A stretch of 64,000 nt of DNA from Algoriphagus aestuariicola. GTDB lineage: Bacteria > Bacteroidota > Bacteroidia > Cytophagales > Cyclobacteriaceae. Under the pieces are notes generated by a model, which made no database searches, was not told the origin of the DNA, and saw nothing but the letters and a program-made list of their open reading frames with translations. This document shows positions 16,858-25,904 of this stretch, piece after piece. Position numbers and translations under genes: made by a program. How positions within the stretch are numbered: the stretch's first letter is position 1; every line of letters starts with the position of its first letter. The stretch lies in contig NZ_JAFKCW010000001.1 in the NCBI RefSeq assembly GCF_017254835.1, positions 186,001-250,000 on the forward strand, in the 5' to 3' direction.

Positions 16858-17598
16858 ATGAAAAAAACTTTTGCATTCATCCTCGTTTTTTTAATGCTGT
16901 CCTTTCAGTTGCTGTTTCCCCAGCAGGCAAAAACAGTTTACCAGTCCGAGACGCTGGTGATCGAGCAGCTCAGCCCCAACACTTTCGTGCACATCAGTTA
17001 CCTGAGCACGGATGATTTTGGAAAGGTTGCCTGCAACGGGATGTTGGTCATCGATGGAGGGGAAGCCTTGGTTTTCGATACGCCGGCAGATGAGGAAGGA
17101 AGCGCGGAATTGATAGCCTGGTTGGAAAAGGAGCAAAATGCCAAGGTGAAGGGCGTAGTCGCGACCCATTTTCACGACGATTGCGTGGGCGGCTTGGGAG
17201 CCTTTCACGCTAAGGGAATTCCCTCCTATGCATCCTTCAAGACCATCGAGCTTGCCAAGGCGGAGGGGAATTTGGTACCTCAAAACGGATTTGAAGAAGA
17301 GCTGACGCTGGAAGCGGGCGGGCTCAGTGTTGTCAACAGGTTTTTTGGCGAGGGGCACACCCGAGATAATGTCGTGTCCTATGTGTCTTCGGATCAGGTG
17401 CTGTTCGGCGGCTGCCTGGTCAAAGAACTCCAGGCTGGCGTCGGATTTCTAGGTGACGCCAATACTGCAGCTTGGTCGGAGACGGTCGTAAAGGTGAAAA
17501 ATGCCTTTCCGGAAGTTCAGACAGTGATTCCGGGCCATGGGAAGGTTGGGGACGTGGCCTTGCTGGATTATACTATTTCCTTATTTGAGGGGAGATAA
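16858..17598 (+). CDS. Subclass B1 metallo-beta-lactamase
   Basis: This is an exported zinc hydrolase with the full B1 active site. A signal peptide (KKTFAFILVFLMLSFQLLF) precedes the mature domain. The first zinc site is His104-x-His106 (THFHDD) and His167 (GEGHTRDN). The second is Asp108, Cys186 (GGCLVKE) and His227 (IPGHGK). Lys189, three residues after the Cys, matches the conserved B1 Lys224 that holds the substrate carboxylate. Asn233 of the standard numbering is not kept, since FLGDAN replaces NLGDA. At 246 residues it is standard length. Members hydrolyse penicillins, cephalosporins and usually carbapenems. Real spectrum and expression are unknown. No mobile element is near it, so it looks chromosomal. 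Confidence 0.9.
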   Translation: MKKTFAFILVFLMLSFQLLFPQQAKTVYQSETLVIEQLSPNTFVHISYLSTDDFGKVACNGMLVIDGGEALVFDTPADEEGSAELIAWLEKEQNAKVKGVVATHFHDDCVGGLGAFHAKGIPSYASFKTIELAKAEGNLVPQNGFEEELTLEAGGLSVVNRFFGEGHTRDNVVSYVSSDQVLFGGCLVKELQAGVGFLGDANTAAWSETVVKVKNAFPEVQTVIPGHGKVGDVALLDYTISLFEGR

Positions 17599-17693
17599 TC
17601 GAAAATGTCCAAGGTAGAGGGGATACTGAATTTTTGTGGTATTTTGGAATCTGTCCGCTCTGCTCAAACGAACAGATGGAAACGCCCTAGCCC

Positions 17694-18605
17694 ATGAAAA
17701 AGACCCTGAAAAGCCTATTGTTCCTTGTTTTGGCCTTGCTCGTCATTGCATTTCTTCTGGCTTACTATCCAGTGGACTCCAAAACCAATCACGTCAGCGT
17801 TTCCGAGGAAAGAGCGACCGAACTCAGAAATGAATACGCAGGCACACATCACTTGATCACAACTACCGATGGACAGACGCTTTTTCTCCGTCGCTGGAAT
17901 CCTGACAGCATACCAGTTGGAAAGGAGCAAGTGGCGCTCTTGATCCTTCACGGGATCACGGCCTACAGCGGACCCTATGATATGGCTGGAAAGCCTTTTT
18001 CAGAAAGTGGCTACACGGCGTTTGGTTTGGACTATCGAGGTCACGGCCTTTCCGGCGGGAACAGAGGCGATAGTCCGGGCAAAGACCGATGGATAGAGGA
18101 CCTCGGTGAAACGATCCGATTTATCAAAGGACTTGGGTTTTCGGATGTTGTGCTCGTTGGCCATAGCTTGGGTGTCGCGTCGGCGATCTGTGCAGCTAAC
18201 TTGGTTCCGGAGGAAATTTCAGGTTTGGTGCTGCTATCTGGAGCGTATGAGGGTAAAAAAGGGGTAGGGAGGGAACCCTCGTTTATGGAGAAGGCAAGGT
18301 TTTTCTCTGGAGCCTTGGTTCGGCCCTCTTATCAGATTTATGAATATTACCGGGAAGGGATGACGGTGACACAAGACAGTTTGTTTAACCTGCACTACAC
18401 GCCGAGGTTTTTGATGATGCTGGATGTGAAGGAACTGAGGCTGCCAGCCGACATGAATATTCCGGTTTTGGTAGGGATAGGGGATTCGGATGAGCTGTTT
18501 GATGTCGAGAAAGTGCGGGAGTTTTACGATTTGATTCCCGGTGACCAAAAGGAGTTTATGGTAATGCCAAACACCACCCACGCGGTTATACATCGGGAAA
18601 GCTGA
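17694..18605 (+). CDS. Alpha/beta hydrolase (lysophospholipase type), C terminus cut by a stop
   Basis: After an N-terminal hydrophobic anchor (SLLFLVLALLVIAFLLAYY) the protein has a Hydrolase_4/monoglyceride-lipase-like fold. The oxyanion region is LILHGITAYSGPY, followed by DYRGHGLSGG. The nucleophile elbow is GHSLG (Ser158), the acid is in GDSDELFD (about Asp266) and the His is in NTTHAV (His296). The frame ends RES-TGA. The same frame then continues MMVVDWLDRTYVD to a natural stop at 18645-18647. That is the usual C-terminal helix of the family, so TGG to TGA is the likely change. The catalytic triad is complete, so activity may survive. Confidence 0.85.
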   Translation: MKKTLKSLLFLVLALLVIAFLLAYYPVDSKTNHVSVSEERATELRNEYAGTHHLITTTDGQTLFLRRWNPDSIPVGKEQVALLILHGITAYSGPYDMAGKPFSESGYTAFGLDYRGHGLSGGNRGDSPGKDRWIEDLGETIRFIKGLGFSDVVLVGHSLGVASAICAANLVPEEISGLVLLSGAYEGKKGVGREPSFMEKARFFSGALVRPSYQIYEYYREGMTVTQDSLFNLHYTPRFLMMLDVKELRLPADMNIPVLVGIGDSDELFDVEKVREFYDLIPGDQKEFMVMPNTTHAVIHRES

Positions 18606-18926
18606 ATGATGGTCGTGGACTGGCTGGACAGGACCTACGTGGATTGATTCCTTGGGATTCGAAGGCTGCATGAAGGAAGACTAGAGCCCCTCTAGGCGAT
18701 GAGCAACAGGAGTCAGAACAGCGTAAGTGTAGTGAGATGTCTATTTGGAAAAGATTTTTTATTTAGTTATTTGACAGGCAACTGAGGCGTTTTACAGCTG
18801 AGAATTTACTTCATTTCAAAGGCTGGCTCCTGCCCGTTTAGAATTTCAAGCTGTTTTTTTGGTTTGGTTTGGGACATTTTCGTCCGTTTTTGGGTTGGCT
18901 ACTTTGACCAAAAAAACTTTTGAACC
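18606..18926. other. Gap of about 320 bases
   Basis: The first 42 bases are the in-frame former C terminus of the upstream hydrolase. The rest shows no open frame of interest. The last 60 bases are T-rich and probably hold the promoter of the following dehydrogenase, but no confident promoter boxes were assigned. Confidence 0.5.
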
Positions 18927-19643
18927 ATGATTTCATTAAAAGGAAAAACAGCAATTATAACCGGGGGAGGCCGAGGATTGGGTAAGGCGGTGGCTTTGCT
19001 TCTAGCTCAAGAAGGTGTGAATATCGGGATTACCGGAAGAAATGAAGCGCAACTGAAGACCGTCTCTGAAGAATTAGAAGCTTTCGGGGTGAAGGCTGCT
19101 TATGAAGCTTTTAATGTAGCCAATGAAGCAGACGTGAAAACCGGAATCGACGCATTGGTGGGCAAACTCGGTGGCGTGGATATCCTGGTCAACAATGCCG
19201 GAATCGGCAAGATGGGCACCTTGGAAAACATGTCTCCGTCAGATTGGGAAGAAGTGATGCGAGTCAACCTGTTTGGCGTATACCATACCGCAATGGCCGT
19301 CTATCCCTATCTGAAGAAAAAAGGCGAGGGCGATGTAGTCAACGTGGCCTCTACCGCTGGACTCAAAGGTGGAGCCGGGATGTCTGCCTATGCAGCCTCC
19401 AAGGCGGCGGTCATTTCATTGTCCCAGTCCATGATGGCCGAATGGAGAAAACAAAATATCCGAGTTTTCACACTAACTCCTAGTACTATCGCCAGCGACA
19501 TGAGTATCCAAGGTGGCTTGACCGATGGAAACCCGGAAAAAGTGCTTCAGCCGGAAGATTTCGCCGAGTGGGTGAGAGATATTCTGAAAATGAACCGTCG
19601 GGCATTAATTGCCAATGGCTCCATCTTCTCGACCAATCCTTGA
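18927..19643 (+). CDS. Short-chain dehydrogenase (3-ketoacyl-ACP reductase type)
   Basis: This is a classical SDR with the cofactor motif TGGGRGLG at residues 12-19, NNAG at 89-92 and the catalytic triad Ser142 (NVASTAG), Tyr155 and Lys159 (YAASK). NLFGVYHTAMAVYPYL is the usual helix before the active site. Length is 238 residues, so it is complete. It is most like FabG and its 3-oxoacyl-ACP-reductase paralogues acting on varied carbonyls with NADPH. It is not in a fatty-acid gene cluster, so a specialised role is more likely than FabG itself. Confidence 0.92.
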   Translation: MISLKGKTAIITGGGRGLGKAVALLLAQEGVNIGITGRNEAQLKTVSEELEAFGVKAAYEAFNVANEADVKTGIDALVGKLGGVDILVNNAGIGKMGTLENMSPSDWEEVMRVNLFGVYHTAMAVYPYLKKKGEGDVVNVASTAGLKGGAGMSAYAASKAAVISLSQSMMAEWRKQNIRVFTLTPSTIASDMSIQGGLTDGNPEKVLQPEDFAEWVRDILKMNRRALIANGSIFSTNP

Positions 19644-19715
19644 TGGAAAGGTGAGAGTAGTTTAGTGCATAGTTGCAGGGCGCTAAGTGAAATTTCAATT
19701 TTCCCAACATCAAAA

Positions 19716-19738
19716 GGGTGTAGCCAGAAGCTACACCC
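19716..19738. terminator. Hairpin between convergent genes
   Basis: Perfect eight-base stem gggtgtag / ctacaccc with a seven-base loop. On the minus strand it is followed by a short T run, so it may terminate the GrpB-family gene. On the plus strand no T tract follows. Confidence 0.5.
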
Positions 19739-19825
19739 TCTAAAAGGACGGCCAGCTGCCGCTCAATTGCCCTTTTTTTCAGAACATCCCAAGAGGGGCT
19801 AAGAGCCTCAAGTGCCGAACGATGA

Positions 19826-20392
19826 TTATTCGTTCGCTTTTTTTATTTCATCCAGCTCTCTGGGATCAAATCCCAAGTTTTGAAGTATGGAGAGTACGAA
19901 GGCTGTCTTGCTTTTCCAATACTTTTCTCTGTTCATACCTGTTTCATTCGCAAGTCTTATTTTCAATTGGGAATATTCGCCCACAAGTTTTTCGTCTTGT
20001 AGTAGCACATCCCTGAACTGAAGGTGGTTTTTTAAGGCCAGACTGTCGGAGAAACAAACGTAAAGGTGATGTTCCTGCCAAGTGTTTTTGCCTAAAGCAT
20101 GCGGAACAAGGTTCGAAGTTTGTCGAAACGCAAAGCGTCCAGGAATTCCCTGTTCGCCTTTCGGCTCGTATCCAAGCTTCTCTAGGATTGATGAAATATC
20201 ATTGAGAAGCTCATTGTTGAACAGGATGATGTCTACATCCAAAATTGGTTTGGCCCAAAGGTTTGGCACAGTGGTGCTTCCCACATGTTGAACGTCTATT
20301 TCAAAGCAATTCAACTCAGCCAGAAGGATTTCTCTAAGTCGTTTAAACTCATTTTTCCATTCTGGATCGTGAGGCTTGATAAAACCGTCCAT
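19826..20392 (-). CDS. GrpB-family nucleotidyltransferase-like protein
   Basis: The GrpB/UPF0157 family mark is clear: the nucleotidyltransferase-like motif DVQHVGSTTVPNLWAKPILD with the following DVDI. ALGKNTWQEHHLYVCF, LKNHLQFRDVL and the C-terminal LANETGMNREKYWKSKTAFV complete the pattern. Proteins of this family share the fold of polymerase-beta-type nucleotidyltransferases. Some occur fused to dephospho-CoA kinase. The substrate is unknown. At 188 residues it is full length and alone. Confidence 0.92.
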   Translation of the reverse strand: MDGFIKPHDPEWKNEFKRLREILLAELNCFEIDVQHVGSTTVPNLWAKPILDVDIILFNNELLNDISSILEKLGYEPKGEQGIPGRFAFRQTSNLVPHALGKNTWQEHHLYVCFSDSLALKNHLQFRDVLLQDEKLVGEYSQLKIRLANETGMNREKYWKSKTAFVLSILQNLGFDPRELDEIKKANE

Positions 20393-20493
20393 TGCTCAAT
20401 TGAGTTTCTGTGCAAAGCTTAAAGTCGAGATGTCAAAATGAGCGATGGAGCTCTCTTTATTTTTTTCACAGCCATCTGAACTGATATCCATTC

Positions 20494-21903
20494 CTACATC
20501 TCCCAGCCAGTTCTTACGGGCTCCTTGATGTATTGGTCAGCTTCAGATATGCCCTTGGCCTTCATGTTGTCGTAATCCCATTCGATCATTTTTCCTCCTA
20601 GTCGCAGGGATAATACGCCCAGCAGGGTGATCTCTGTCAATCGGGAGCCATATTCAAAATTGGATGAAGCTTGCTCTTTGTTTCGGATCGCATCAATCCA
20701 GTCCTGAAAATGGCCTGCAGAGCGCTTAATCGTTGGTTTGGGCGCTTTGATGTTGTTTCTGAGAGACTCGGGGAAAACCTGAGGTTTTCGGCCGCTGCCG
20801 TCGTTGATGATCACGCCTTTGCTGCCTACAAACATCGATGCTCGGGCAGGATACGCAAAGCCTGCCGGTAATGCAGGGTGCAAGTCCGGCTTCAAGCCAC
20901 CGGAATACCAATTGATTTTCATGGCTTTTTGCTGGCCTTTTGCAGAAAAGTTGAAATACCCAACTTCTCCGTAAGGGGCAATCTTGCTGTCGGAATAGCC
21001 GGCAGGAAATACCTGAACCGTATCGGGATTCTTCAGGTCAAAAGCCCAAGTCACCGCATCCAAATCATGGCAACCAAAATCGCCCAAAGCCCCGCAGCCA
21101 TAATCCCAAAAATCCCTCCAAGTGACCGGTACATAATCCTTGTGAAAGGGAACCATTTCCCTTGGTCCTATCCATTGGTCCCAATCAAAGCCGACTGGCA
21201 TGGTGCTTTCGCCCTGGGGTAGCCCTTTCAATCCAGGCAGCCAACGGCCCGCCGGAACCCAGGCATGGCATTCTTTGACCTCGCCGATCACGCCTGCACG
21301 CAGGTACTCTACCGTCTCACGGATCCCATCGGTTGAGTGGCCCATATTGCCCATTTGGGTCATCAGACCGGTTTCCCAAGTGACCCTCGCCACCTCGCGG
21401 GCTTCCCAGATATTGTGGGTGAGGGGTTTTTCGCAATAGACATGTTTGCCCATTTTTAGAGCCATCAGGGCAATGTACGCGTGGGTGTGGTCAGGAGTGG
21501 AGATCACGATGCCATCCAGTTCGGATGCGTTTTCCATCATTTTGCGGAAGTCGCTGTATTGGGCCACCCGCTTGGTGTTGCCTTTTGCAGCTTGCTGACT
21601 CTCGATCATATCGACGACCGGACCCCTTCCCGCCTCGGATCGGTAATAAAAATCAGCCAAATTCCAGTAGTAAGCCGGGTCTGCGACTGCGGTGAGGTTT
21701 ACATTTTCCAGTTTCAAAAACTCCCCGGCGTTTTGCTTCCCTTTTCCTCCAGCACCGATGATGCCCAAGTTGACTTGATCACTGGGAGCTGTATAGCCCG
21801 GCCCTCCAATGACATGCCTGGGAACAATCATCATTCCTGCGCCACTGAGCGCAGCGGCTTTCACAAAATCTCTCCTGGAAAAGGGTGCTTTTTCGTTTTT
21901 CAT
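20494..21903 (-). CDS. Tat-exported Gfo/Idh/MocA-family oxidoreductase
   Basis: A twin-arginine signal (SRRDFVKAAALSGAGMMIV) is followed by the nucleotide-binding domain: VNLGIIGAGGKGKQNAGEFL, then VISTPDHTHAYIALMALKMG and the family signature VYCEKPLTHNIWEAREV. The C-terminal domain contains the long substrate-facing sheet with DFWDYGCGALGDFGCHDLDA. At 469 residues it is the long, exported form common in Bacteroidota and Planctomycetota, probably acting on sugars or inositols with a tightly held NAD. It has no partner gene next to it here. The exact reaction is not known. Confidence 0.92.
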   Translation of the reverse strand: MKNEKAPFSRRDFVKAAALSGAGMMIVPRHVIGGPGYTAPSDQVNLGIIGAGGKGKQNAGEFLKLENVNLTAVADPAYYWNLADFYYRSEAGRGPVVDMIESQQAAKGNTKRVAQYSDFRKMMENASELDGIVISTPDHTHAYIALMALKMGKHVYCEKPLTHNIWEAREVARVTWETGLMTQMGNMGHSTDGIRETVEYLRAGVIGEVKECHAWVPAGRWLPGLKGLPQGESTMPVGFDWDQWIGPREMVPFHKDYVPVTWRDFWDYGCGALGDFGCHDLDAVTWAFDLKNPDTVQVFPAGYSDSKIAPYGEVGYFNFSAKGQQKAMKINWYSGGLKPDLHPALPAGFAYPARASMFVGSKGVIINDGSGRKPQVFPESLRNNIKAPKPTIKRSAGHFQDWIDAIRNKEQASSNFEYGSRLTEITLLGVLSLRLGGKMIEWDYDNMKAKGISEADQYIKEPVRTGWEM

Positions 21904-22233
21904 GGTTCGTTGGGTTCGATTGGCTCTAATTTATCGGATTTGGCACTTCGAACCCAACCAGTCGGGTTCTGAATTCGGCCCTTTAAGGAATTAATTAAGG
22001 CAGTTGATGGTAAGTATTTCAATTCTTGAAAAAAGGAATTGCAGATTCTGGAAAATAGAAATGCATAAGGGAAATCTAGCTTGGTCAAAGTCATCTATGC
22101 TAATCCGACGAGGGAAAGTCCATTTCAGTCATTTTTGCCAATACCTTTTTTTGGTTTGGTATTTTGTAGGCCCTAGCTGAATCAAGGATCGCTTAAGTTC
22201 GGATTAGAATAATCCATCTTAATCAAAAAGGCC
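21904..22233. other. Divergent intergenic region
   Basis: This 330-base region between divergent genes holds no convincing open frame. A T-rich block around 22140-22170 contains an inverted aatacc/ggtatt pair and is the best place for the promoter of the following lipoprotein gene. Confidence 0.4.
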
Positions 22234-22653
22234 ATGAAAACTCTACTTCTAGTACTTTGGTTAGCCTTCCTAGGTGTTGGCTGCAAAGTGTATAAACCCA
22301 TCGAAAAAGCGGGATACGTTACAGATCAGAATCTTTCTCATTTTGAAAATATTCAAAGGCAATTGATGCAATTAGAAACAGGACAAAAGCTTCAGGTCTT
22401 TTTGAAAAATGAAAAGCAGGTGGTGGTTACATTCCAAAAAACTGACCCGAAGACCCTATTTGCAAACTACAATTTGCCTAAAAACCACATGCCGGTAGAG
22501 ATACCGATTCAGGAAATCGAATCCGTGAAAGTGTCCAAATTTAGTCTGCCACTCACTGGGGCCCTAGTAGCGGTCGGAGGTATCGTGGCCGTGCTTATAT
22601 GGGACAACTCGAGTTCGAATTGGTTTGAGGGATTTACGATTCCTCTTCCCTAA
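22234..22653 (+). CDS. Small lipoprotein with C-terminal membrane helix
   Basis: The protein is not recognised by name. It has a lipoprotein signal (LLLVLWLAFLGVGC, Cys17), a middle part with short beta-prone segments (GQKLQVFLKNEKQVVVTFQK; IPIQEIESVKVSKFS) and a hydrophobic helix near the end (LTGALVAVGGIVAVLIW). This layout, where a short conserved domain is followed by one helix, is common among small Bacteroidota surface lipoproteins of unknown role. It lies 80 bases upstream of the DUF1593 gene in the same direction. Confidence 0.75.
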   Translation: MKTLLLVLWLAFLGVGCKVYKPIEKAGYVTDQNLSHFENIQRQLMQLETGQKLQVFLKNEKQVVVTFQKTDPKTLFANYNLPKNHMPVEIPIQEIESVKVSKFSLPLTGALVAVGGIVAVLIWDNSSSNWFEGFTIPLP

Positions 22654-22733
22654 ACATATTGAGTACCGAGGCGACTAATAAAAAAGGGTTTGGTTTGTTT
22701 TTTCTATTTTAAGATTCTCAAAACCAAAAGTCC

Positions 22734-24254
22734 ATGACCCGCTATTTGTTGCTGCTGACCTTCACCTTGCTTTTATCCTGTCAACCCAAAACCGAAAAAC
22801 TTCAAGAATCCTCACCCGACCCCAAAAAGCCCCGCACCATCGTCACCACGGACGGTGAGATCGACGATGTGGATTCTTTTATCAGAATGCTGCTGTATGC
22901 GAATGAATTTAAGATCGAAGGTTTGGTCTATTCGTCCAGTATGTGGCATTATGCCGGAGATGGGAAGGGGACAGAGTTCACCTCAGAGATGGAGATGACT
23001 AAGCGGATGTACGGGGCGAAAACGGACTTGCGCTGGCCAGGAGTGGAATGGATGAATCCACTTCTCGACGCCTATGAAGAAGTTTATCCCAAACTGAGCC
23101 AGCATGCCGAAGGCTTTCCCGCCGCAGCCCATCTGAGGTCTTTGGTGCGCGTGGGCAATATCAAATTCGAAGGAGAAATGGAAGAGGATACGCCGGGCTC
23201 GGACTTTATCAAAGAAAAACTCTTGGACGCGACTACCGAACCTATTTACCTCCAAGTCTGGGGAGGAACCAACACCATTGCGCGGGCTCTGAAGTCCATC
23301 GAGGATGAACACAAAGACACTCCTCAATGGGATTCCATTTATCAAAAAGTCATCGACAAAGCGATCATCTACGCGATACTCGATCAGGATGCGACCTACC
23401 GAAAGTACATTGCGCCCAACTGGCCCGACCTGAAGATTTACTACAATTCCAGCCAATTTTGGTGCTTTGCCTATGCCTGGAAGCGGGCGGTGCCAGAGTC
23501 CCAGCATTACCTTTTCGAAGGGGAGTATATGGGAAATGAAATCATCAACAACCACGGCCCACTGCTCAAGCAGTATTACAGCTATGGGGACGGGCAGAAG
23601 CAGGAAGGTGATGACGAACATATCCACGGTGACTCTACCAAGCTGGTCAATGCGCAGTGGGGCACCTTTGGAGTGTATGATTTTATCTCGGAGGGCGACT
23701 CTCCGGCCTACTTGCACCTGATTGATGTTGGCCTAGACAATCTGAGCCAGCCTCAGTGGGGTGGTTGGGGAGGGCGATTGGTGCAGTCAGCCGAGCAGCC
23801 CAACCGTTGGGAAGACGGTGAAAATGTTCTGGACTTCAATCCATTTACCGATACGCTTGACGCAACCTATCCCCAAATACGCTGGGTGGAGGCGATACAA
23901 CAGGACTTTGCAGCAAGAGCGGATTGGTGCGTGATGGACTATGCCGAGGCCAATCATCCTCCGGTCGTAGAGGCGAAAGGGGCTACCCAACTTTCCGCCA
24001 AACCCGGAGAAAGTCTGAGTTTGGAAGTGCAAAGCAGCGATCCGGATGGAGATCAGTTGAGCACTGTGTTTTGGGTATACAAAGAAGTGGGAACCTATAC
24101 CGGAGAAGTTGGCCTCAGCCAAGCCGGTAATCGAGTTACGCTAGACCTTGATCCAAGCGCCAAAGGTCAACTGCATGTCATTGCCGAGGTCAAGGACAGC
24201 GGAACTCACCCGATGACGAGATATCAGCGGTTTGTGGTGGAGGTGGAGAAGTAG
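22734..24254 (+). CDS. DUF1593/nucleoside-hydrolase-like lipoprotein
   Basis: A lipoprotein signal ends at LLLSC (Cys16). The large domain is DUF1593, related to nucleoside hydrolases: the acidic cluster TDGEIDDVDSFIRMLLYANE matches the calcium-binding D-x-x-x-D-D motif. Further blocks are EGLVYSSSMWHY, LQVWGGTNTIARAL and IYAILDQD. The C-terminal part (about residues 400-506) is a beta-sandwich rich in WVYKEVGTYTGEV-type strands, as in the Sde0182 structure. These proteins are thought to act on sugar-containing compounds at the cell surface. The real substrate is unknown. Length of 506 residues is normal. Confidence 0.9.
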   Translation: MTRYLLLLTFTLLLSCQPKTEKLQESSPDPKKPRTIVTTDGEIDDVDSFIRMLLYANEFKIEGLVYSSSMWHYAGDGKGTEFTSEMEMTKRMYGAKTDLRWPGVEWMNPLLDAYEEVYPKLSQHAEGFPAAAHLRSLVRVGNIKFEGEMEEDTPGSDFIKEKLLDATTEPIYLQVWGGTNTIARALKSIEDEHKDTPQWDSIYQKVIDKAIIYAILDQDATYRKYIAPNWPDLKIYYNSSQFWCFAYAWKRAVPESQHYLFEGEYMGNEIINNHGPLLKQYYSYGDGQKQEGDDEHIHGDSTKLVNAQWGTFGVYDFISEGDSPAYLHLIDVGLDNLSQPQWGGWGGRLVQSAEQPNRWEDGENVLDFNPFTDTLDATYPQIRWVEAIQQDFAARADWCVMDYAEANHPPVVEAKGATQLSAKPGESLSLEVQSSDPDGDQLSTVFWVYKEVGTYTGEVGLSQAGNRVTLDLDPSAKGQLHVIAEVKDSGTHPMTRYQRFVVEVEK

Positions 24255-24301
24255 GTGGTTGGAAGCCGAAAGCCCGTATTTCGTATTTCGCGCCTCGTAG
24301 C

Positions 24302-24652
24302 TTACAGAACCTCGATCTGCTTTTTGGTCTTAGTGGGCAGCTTCTCAAAGACCAAGTGATAGGATTCCAGGATGGAAGCCTTCCATTCCTCGTCGCTGAG
24401 GCATGCTAACCCTTCGTAGTACACCCATTTGTGCCTAGCCAAGTACGGCGCGGGGGTGAGGCCGCTCCGAGCGATCAGTCCTTCGAAGTGTTCCGGCGTG
24501 GTTTTAAAAGAACCCGTGACGGGGACTTGGTCGGGACAGAGAACGAAAAACATCTTGTCGCCGACGCTGAAGCATAGGTGATCGTCCCATTTGATGGATT
24601 CGGTGACGCCTTTGAGGCCAAGGCAGTAGGAGCGGATTTCGGATGGGTTCAT
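24302..24652 (-). CDS. MmcQ/YjbR-family protein
   Basis: This 116-residue protein fits the MmcQ/YjbR fold: IRSYCLGLKGVTESIKWDDH at the N terminus, the middle KMFFVLCPDQVPVTGSFKTT and the end ARHKWVYYEGLACLSDEEWKASILESYHLV. The fold resembles the C-terminal domain of some DNA-binding regulators, and the role is not established. A second member lies near 57.9-58.3 kb. Confidence 0.88.
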   Translation of the reverse strand: MNPSEIRSYCLGLKGVTESIKWDDHLCFSVGDKMFFVLCPDQVPVTGSFKTTPEHFEGLIARSGLTPAPYLARHKWVYYEGLACLSDEEWKASILESYHLVFEKLPTKTKKQIEVL

Positions 24653-24737
24653 TTTTTATCGCTAGGTTGAGAAAAGTACTTTACAAAATCCGTTGGTTTT
24701 TTTACACGGCATACCTCCCATACGAATCTGTCCAAAA

Positions 24738-25892
24738 CTATTCCGCCTTCACTTTCATTTTATAGAGGATGATGCCCTCGTCTTCTGTTTCCGACATCGC
24801 CGCCACTTTGGACACGACAAGCTCGCCGTCTTTATTGACCACATTGGGGTAGTTGGCGTTAATGGGGAAGGGGACGTTCGTCGCCAATTGGTTGAAGTCT
24901 TTGTCGAAGATTGCTGCAAAGCTGGGGTTCATTCGTTGCCTTGCTAGGTCTCGCTCGGTGGATTGCATTAGCTCCGTGGTCTGAGCTTCGGGCAGTCCTT
25001 TGTTATACACTGCGATGTAGTAGTCTCCGGATACAAGTATGTTGGTCAGGTTCCCGGGCATTTTCTTTCTGTTTTCTTCAAAAAATCGCTGCGCTTGGTC
25101 TAGCGGAACAGGTGTGTACGGAACCCAATCAGGGATATCCACTTCTACGGTCTTTTCGAAGATAAAGCGATCCCCTTCTTTGGCATAGACGTAGAATCTT
25201 GGCTCAAACCACATGCTGAGCAGTAGCCGGTCACCGTCCAGCGTATAGACCGGAACCGGAAAACCGTGGATCTGATCTCCGAGCAGGGAGGAGGTCTCTG
25301 GCAAACTGAGTACGCCTAAGGTGTCTCCCGTGCTCTTGTTCTGGGACTCGATGATGGGAAGTCGGTACATCGTCTGATAAAATTCCCCTTCTTCCATATT
25401 GACCGCGAGCGTTTCCGGCCAAGGCTTGGGGTAGTAGAGCTTGTTGCCAATTTCAAAAACTCCGAGCTTTGGACTCATGATTTGAACTTGGTAGGGGTAG
25501 GGGATTTTGATTTCCCCGACCTTGGTCGAATCTCGGAAGCGGTAGAAGCCTTTTGGAGGATTAAATACGGTTACATCTCCATTGAAATATCCCAATCCCA
25601 TCGCTTGGCTGACTGGAGCTACTCCGTCTTCGCTAAATTTGTGATGATTGAGGATTTTACCCTGCCCATCCACCTCGAGGTATTCGTAGTACACTTCTGT
25701 CGTGAGCAAGTATTTGTCCGCTTTGGGATCGTAGTCCTGGAGCATCATCTCTCCGAGGAAATCTACCTGGACAGAATCGATGATCTCGAGTGAAAAATTT
25801 TGGGGACTGTTGCTGTTTTTGGAGGTTCCCCCGCAGGAAAGCAGGCTAAAAGTCAAGGTGCTAAACGCAAGTTGGATCAAAGTGGGTTTCAT
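24738..25892 (-). CDS. DUF4221-type beta-propeller lipoprotein
   Basis: A lipoprotein signal (LIQLAFSTLTFSLLSCGG, Cys20) is followed by a long beta-rich body with repeated strand pairs such as YYEYLEVDGQGKILNHHKFS, FYRFRDSTKVGEIKIPYP and YYIAVYNKGLPEAQTTEL. The layout and wording fit the DUF4221 / six-bladed-propeller lipoproteins found widely in Cytophagales and Bacteroidales. No enzymatic residue stands out, and a ligand-binding or sensory role is possible. The start is the second in-frame Met, which begins the signal peptide. Confidence 0.7.
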   Translation of the reverse strand: MKPTLIQLAFSTLTFSLLSCGGTSKNSNSPQNFSLEIIDSVQVDFLGEMMLQDYDPKADKYLLTTEVYYEYLEVDGQGKILNHHKFSEDGVAPVSQAMGLGYFNGDVTVFNPPKGFYRFRDSTKVGEIKIPYPYQVQIMSPKLGVFEIGNKLYYPKPWPETLAVNMEEGEFYQTMYRLPIIESQNKSTGDTLGVLSLPETSSLLGDQIHGFPVPVYTLDGDRLLLSMWFEPRFYVYAKEGDRFIFEKTVEVDIPDWVPYTPVPLDQAQRFFEENRKKMPGNLTNILVSGDYYIAVYNKGLPEAQTTELMQSTERDLARQRMNPSFAAIFDKDFNQLATNVPFPINANYPNVVNKDGELVVSKVAAMSETEDEGIILYKMKVKAE

Positions 25893-25904
25893 GGGAAAAA
25901 TCAA

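Noticed and set aside
16858-17598. The B1 beta-lactamase as part of a mobile resistance cassette
   Set aside because: No integrase, insertion sequence, attC site or flanking repeat was found around it.
22983-23717. Large minus-strand frame inside the DUF1593 gene
   Set aside because: It is antisense to a recognised family and lacks any family marks of its own.
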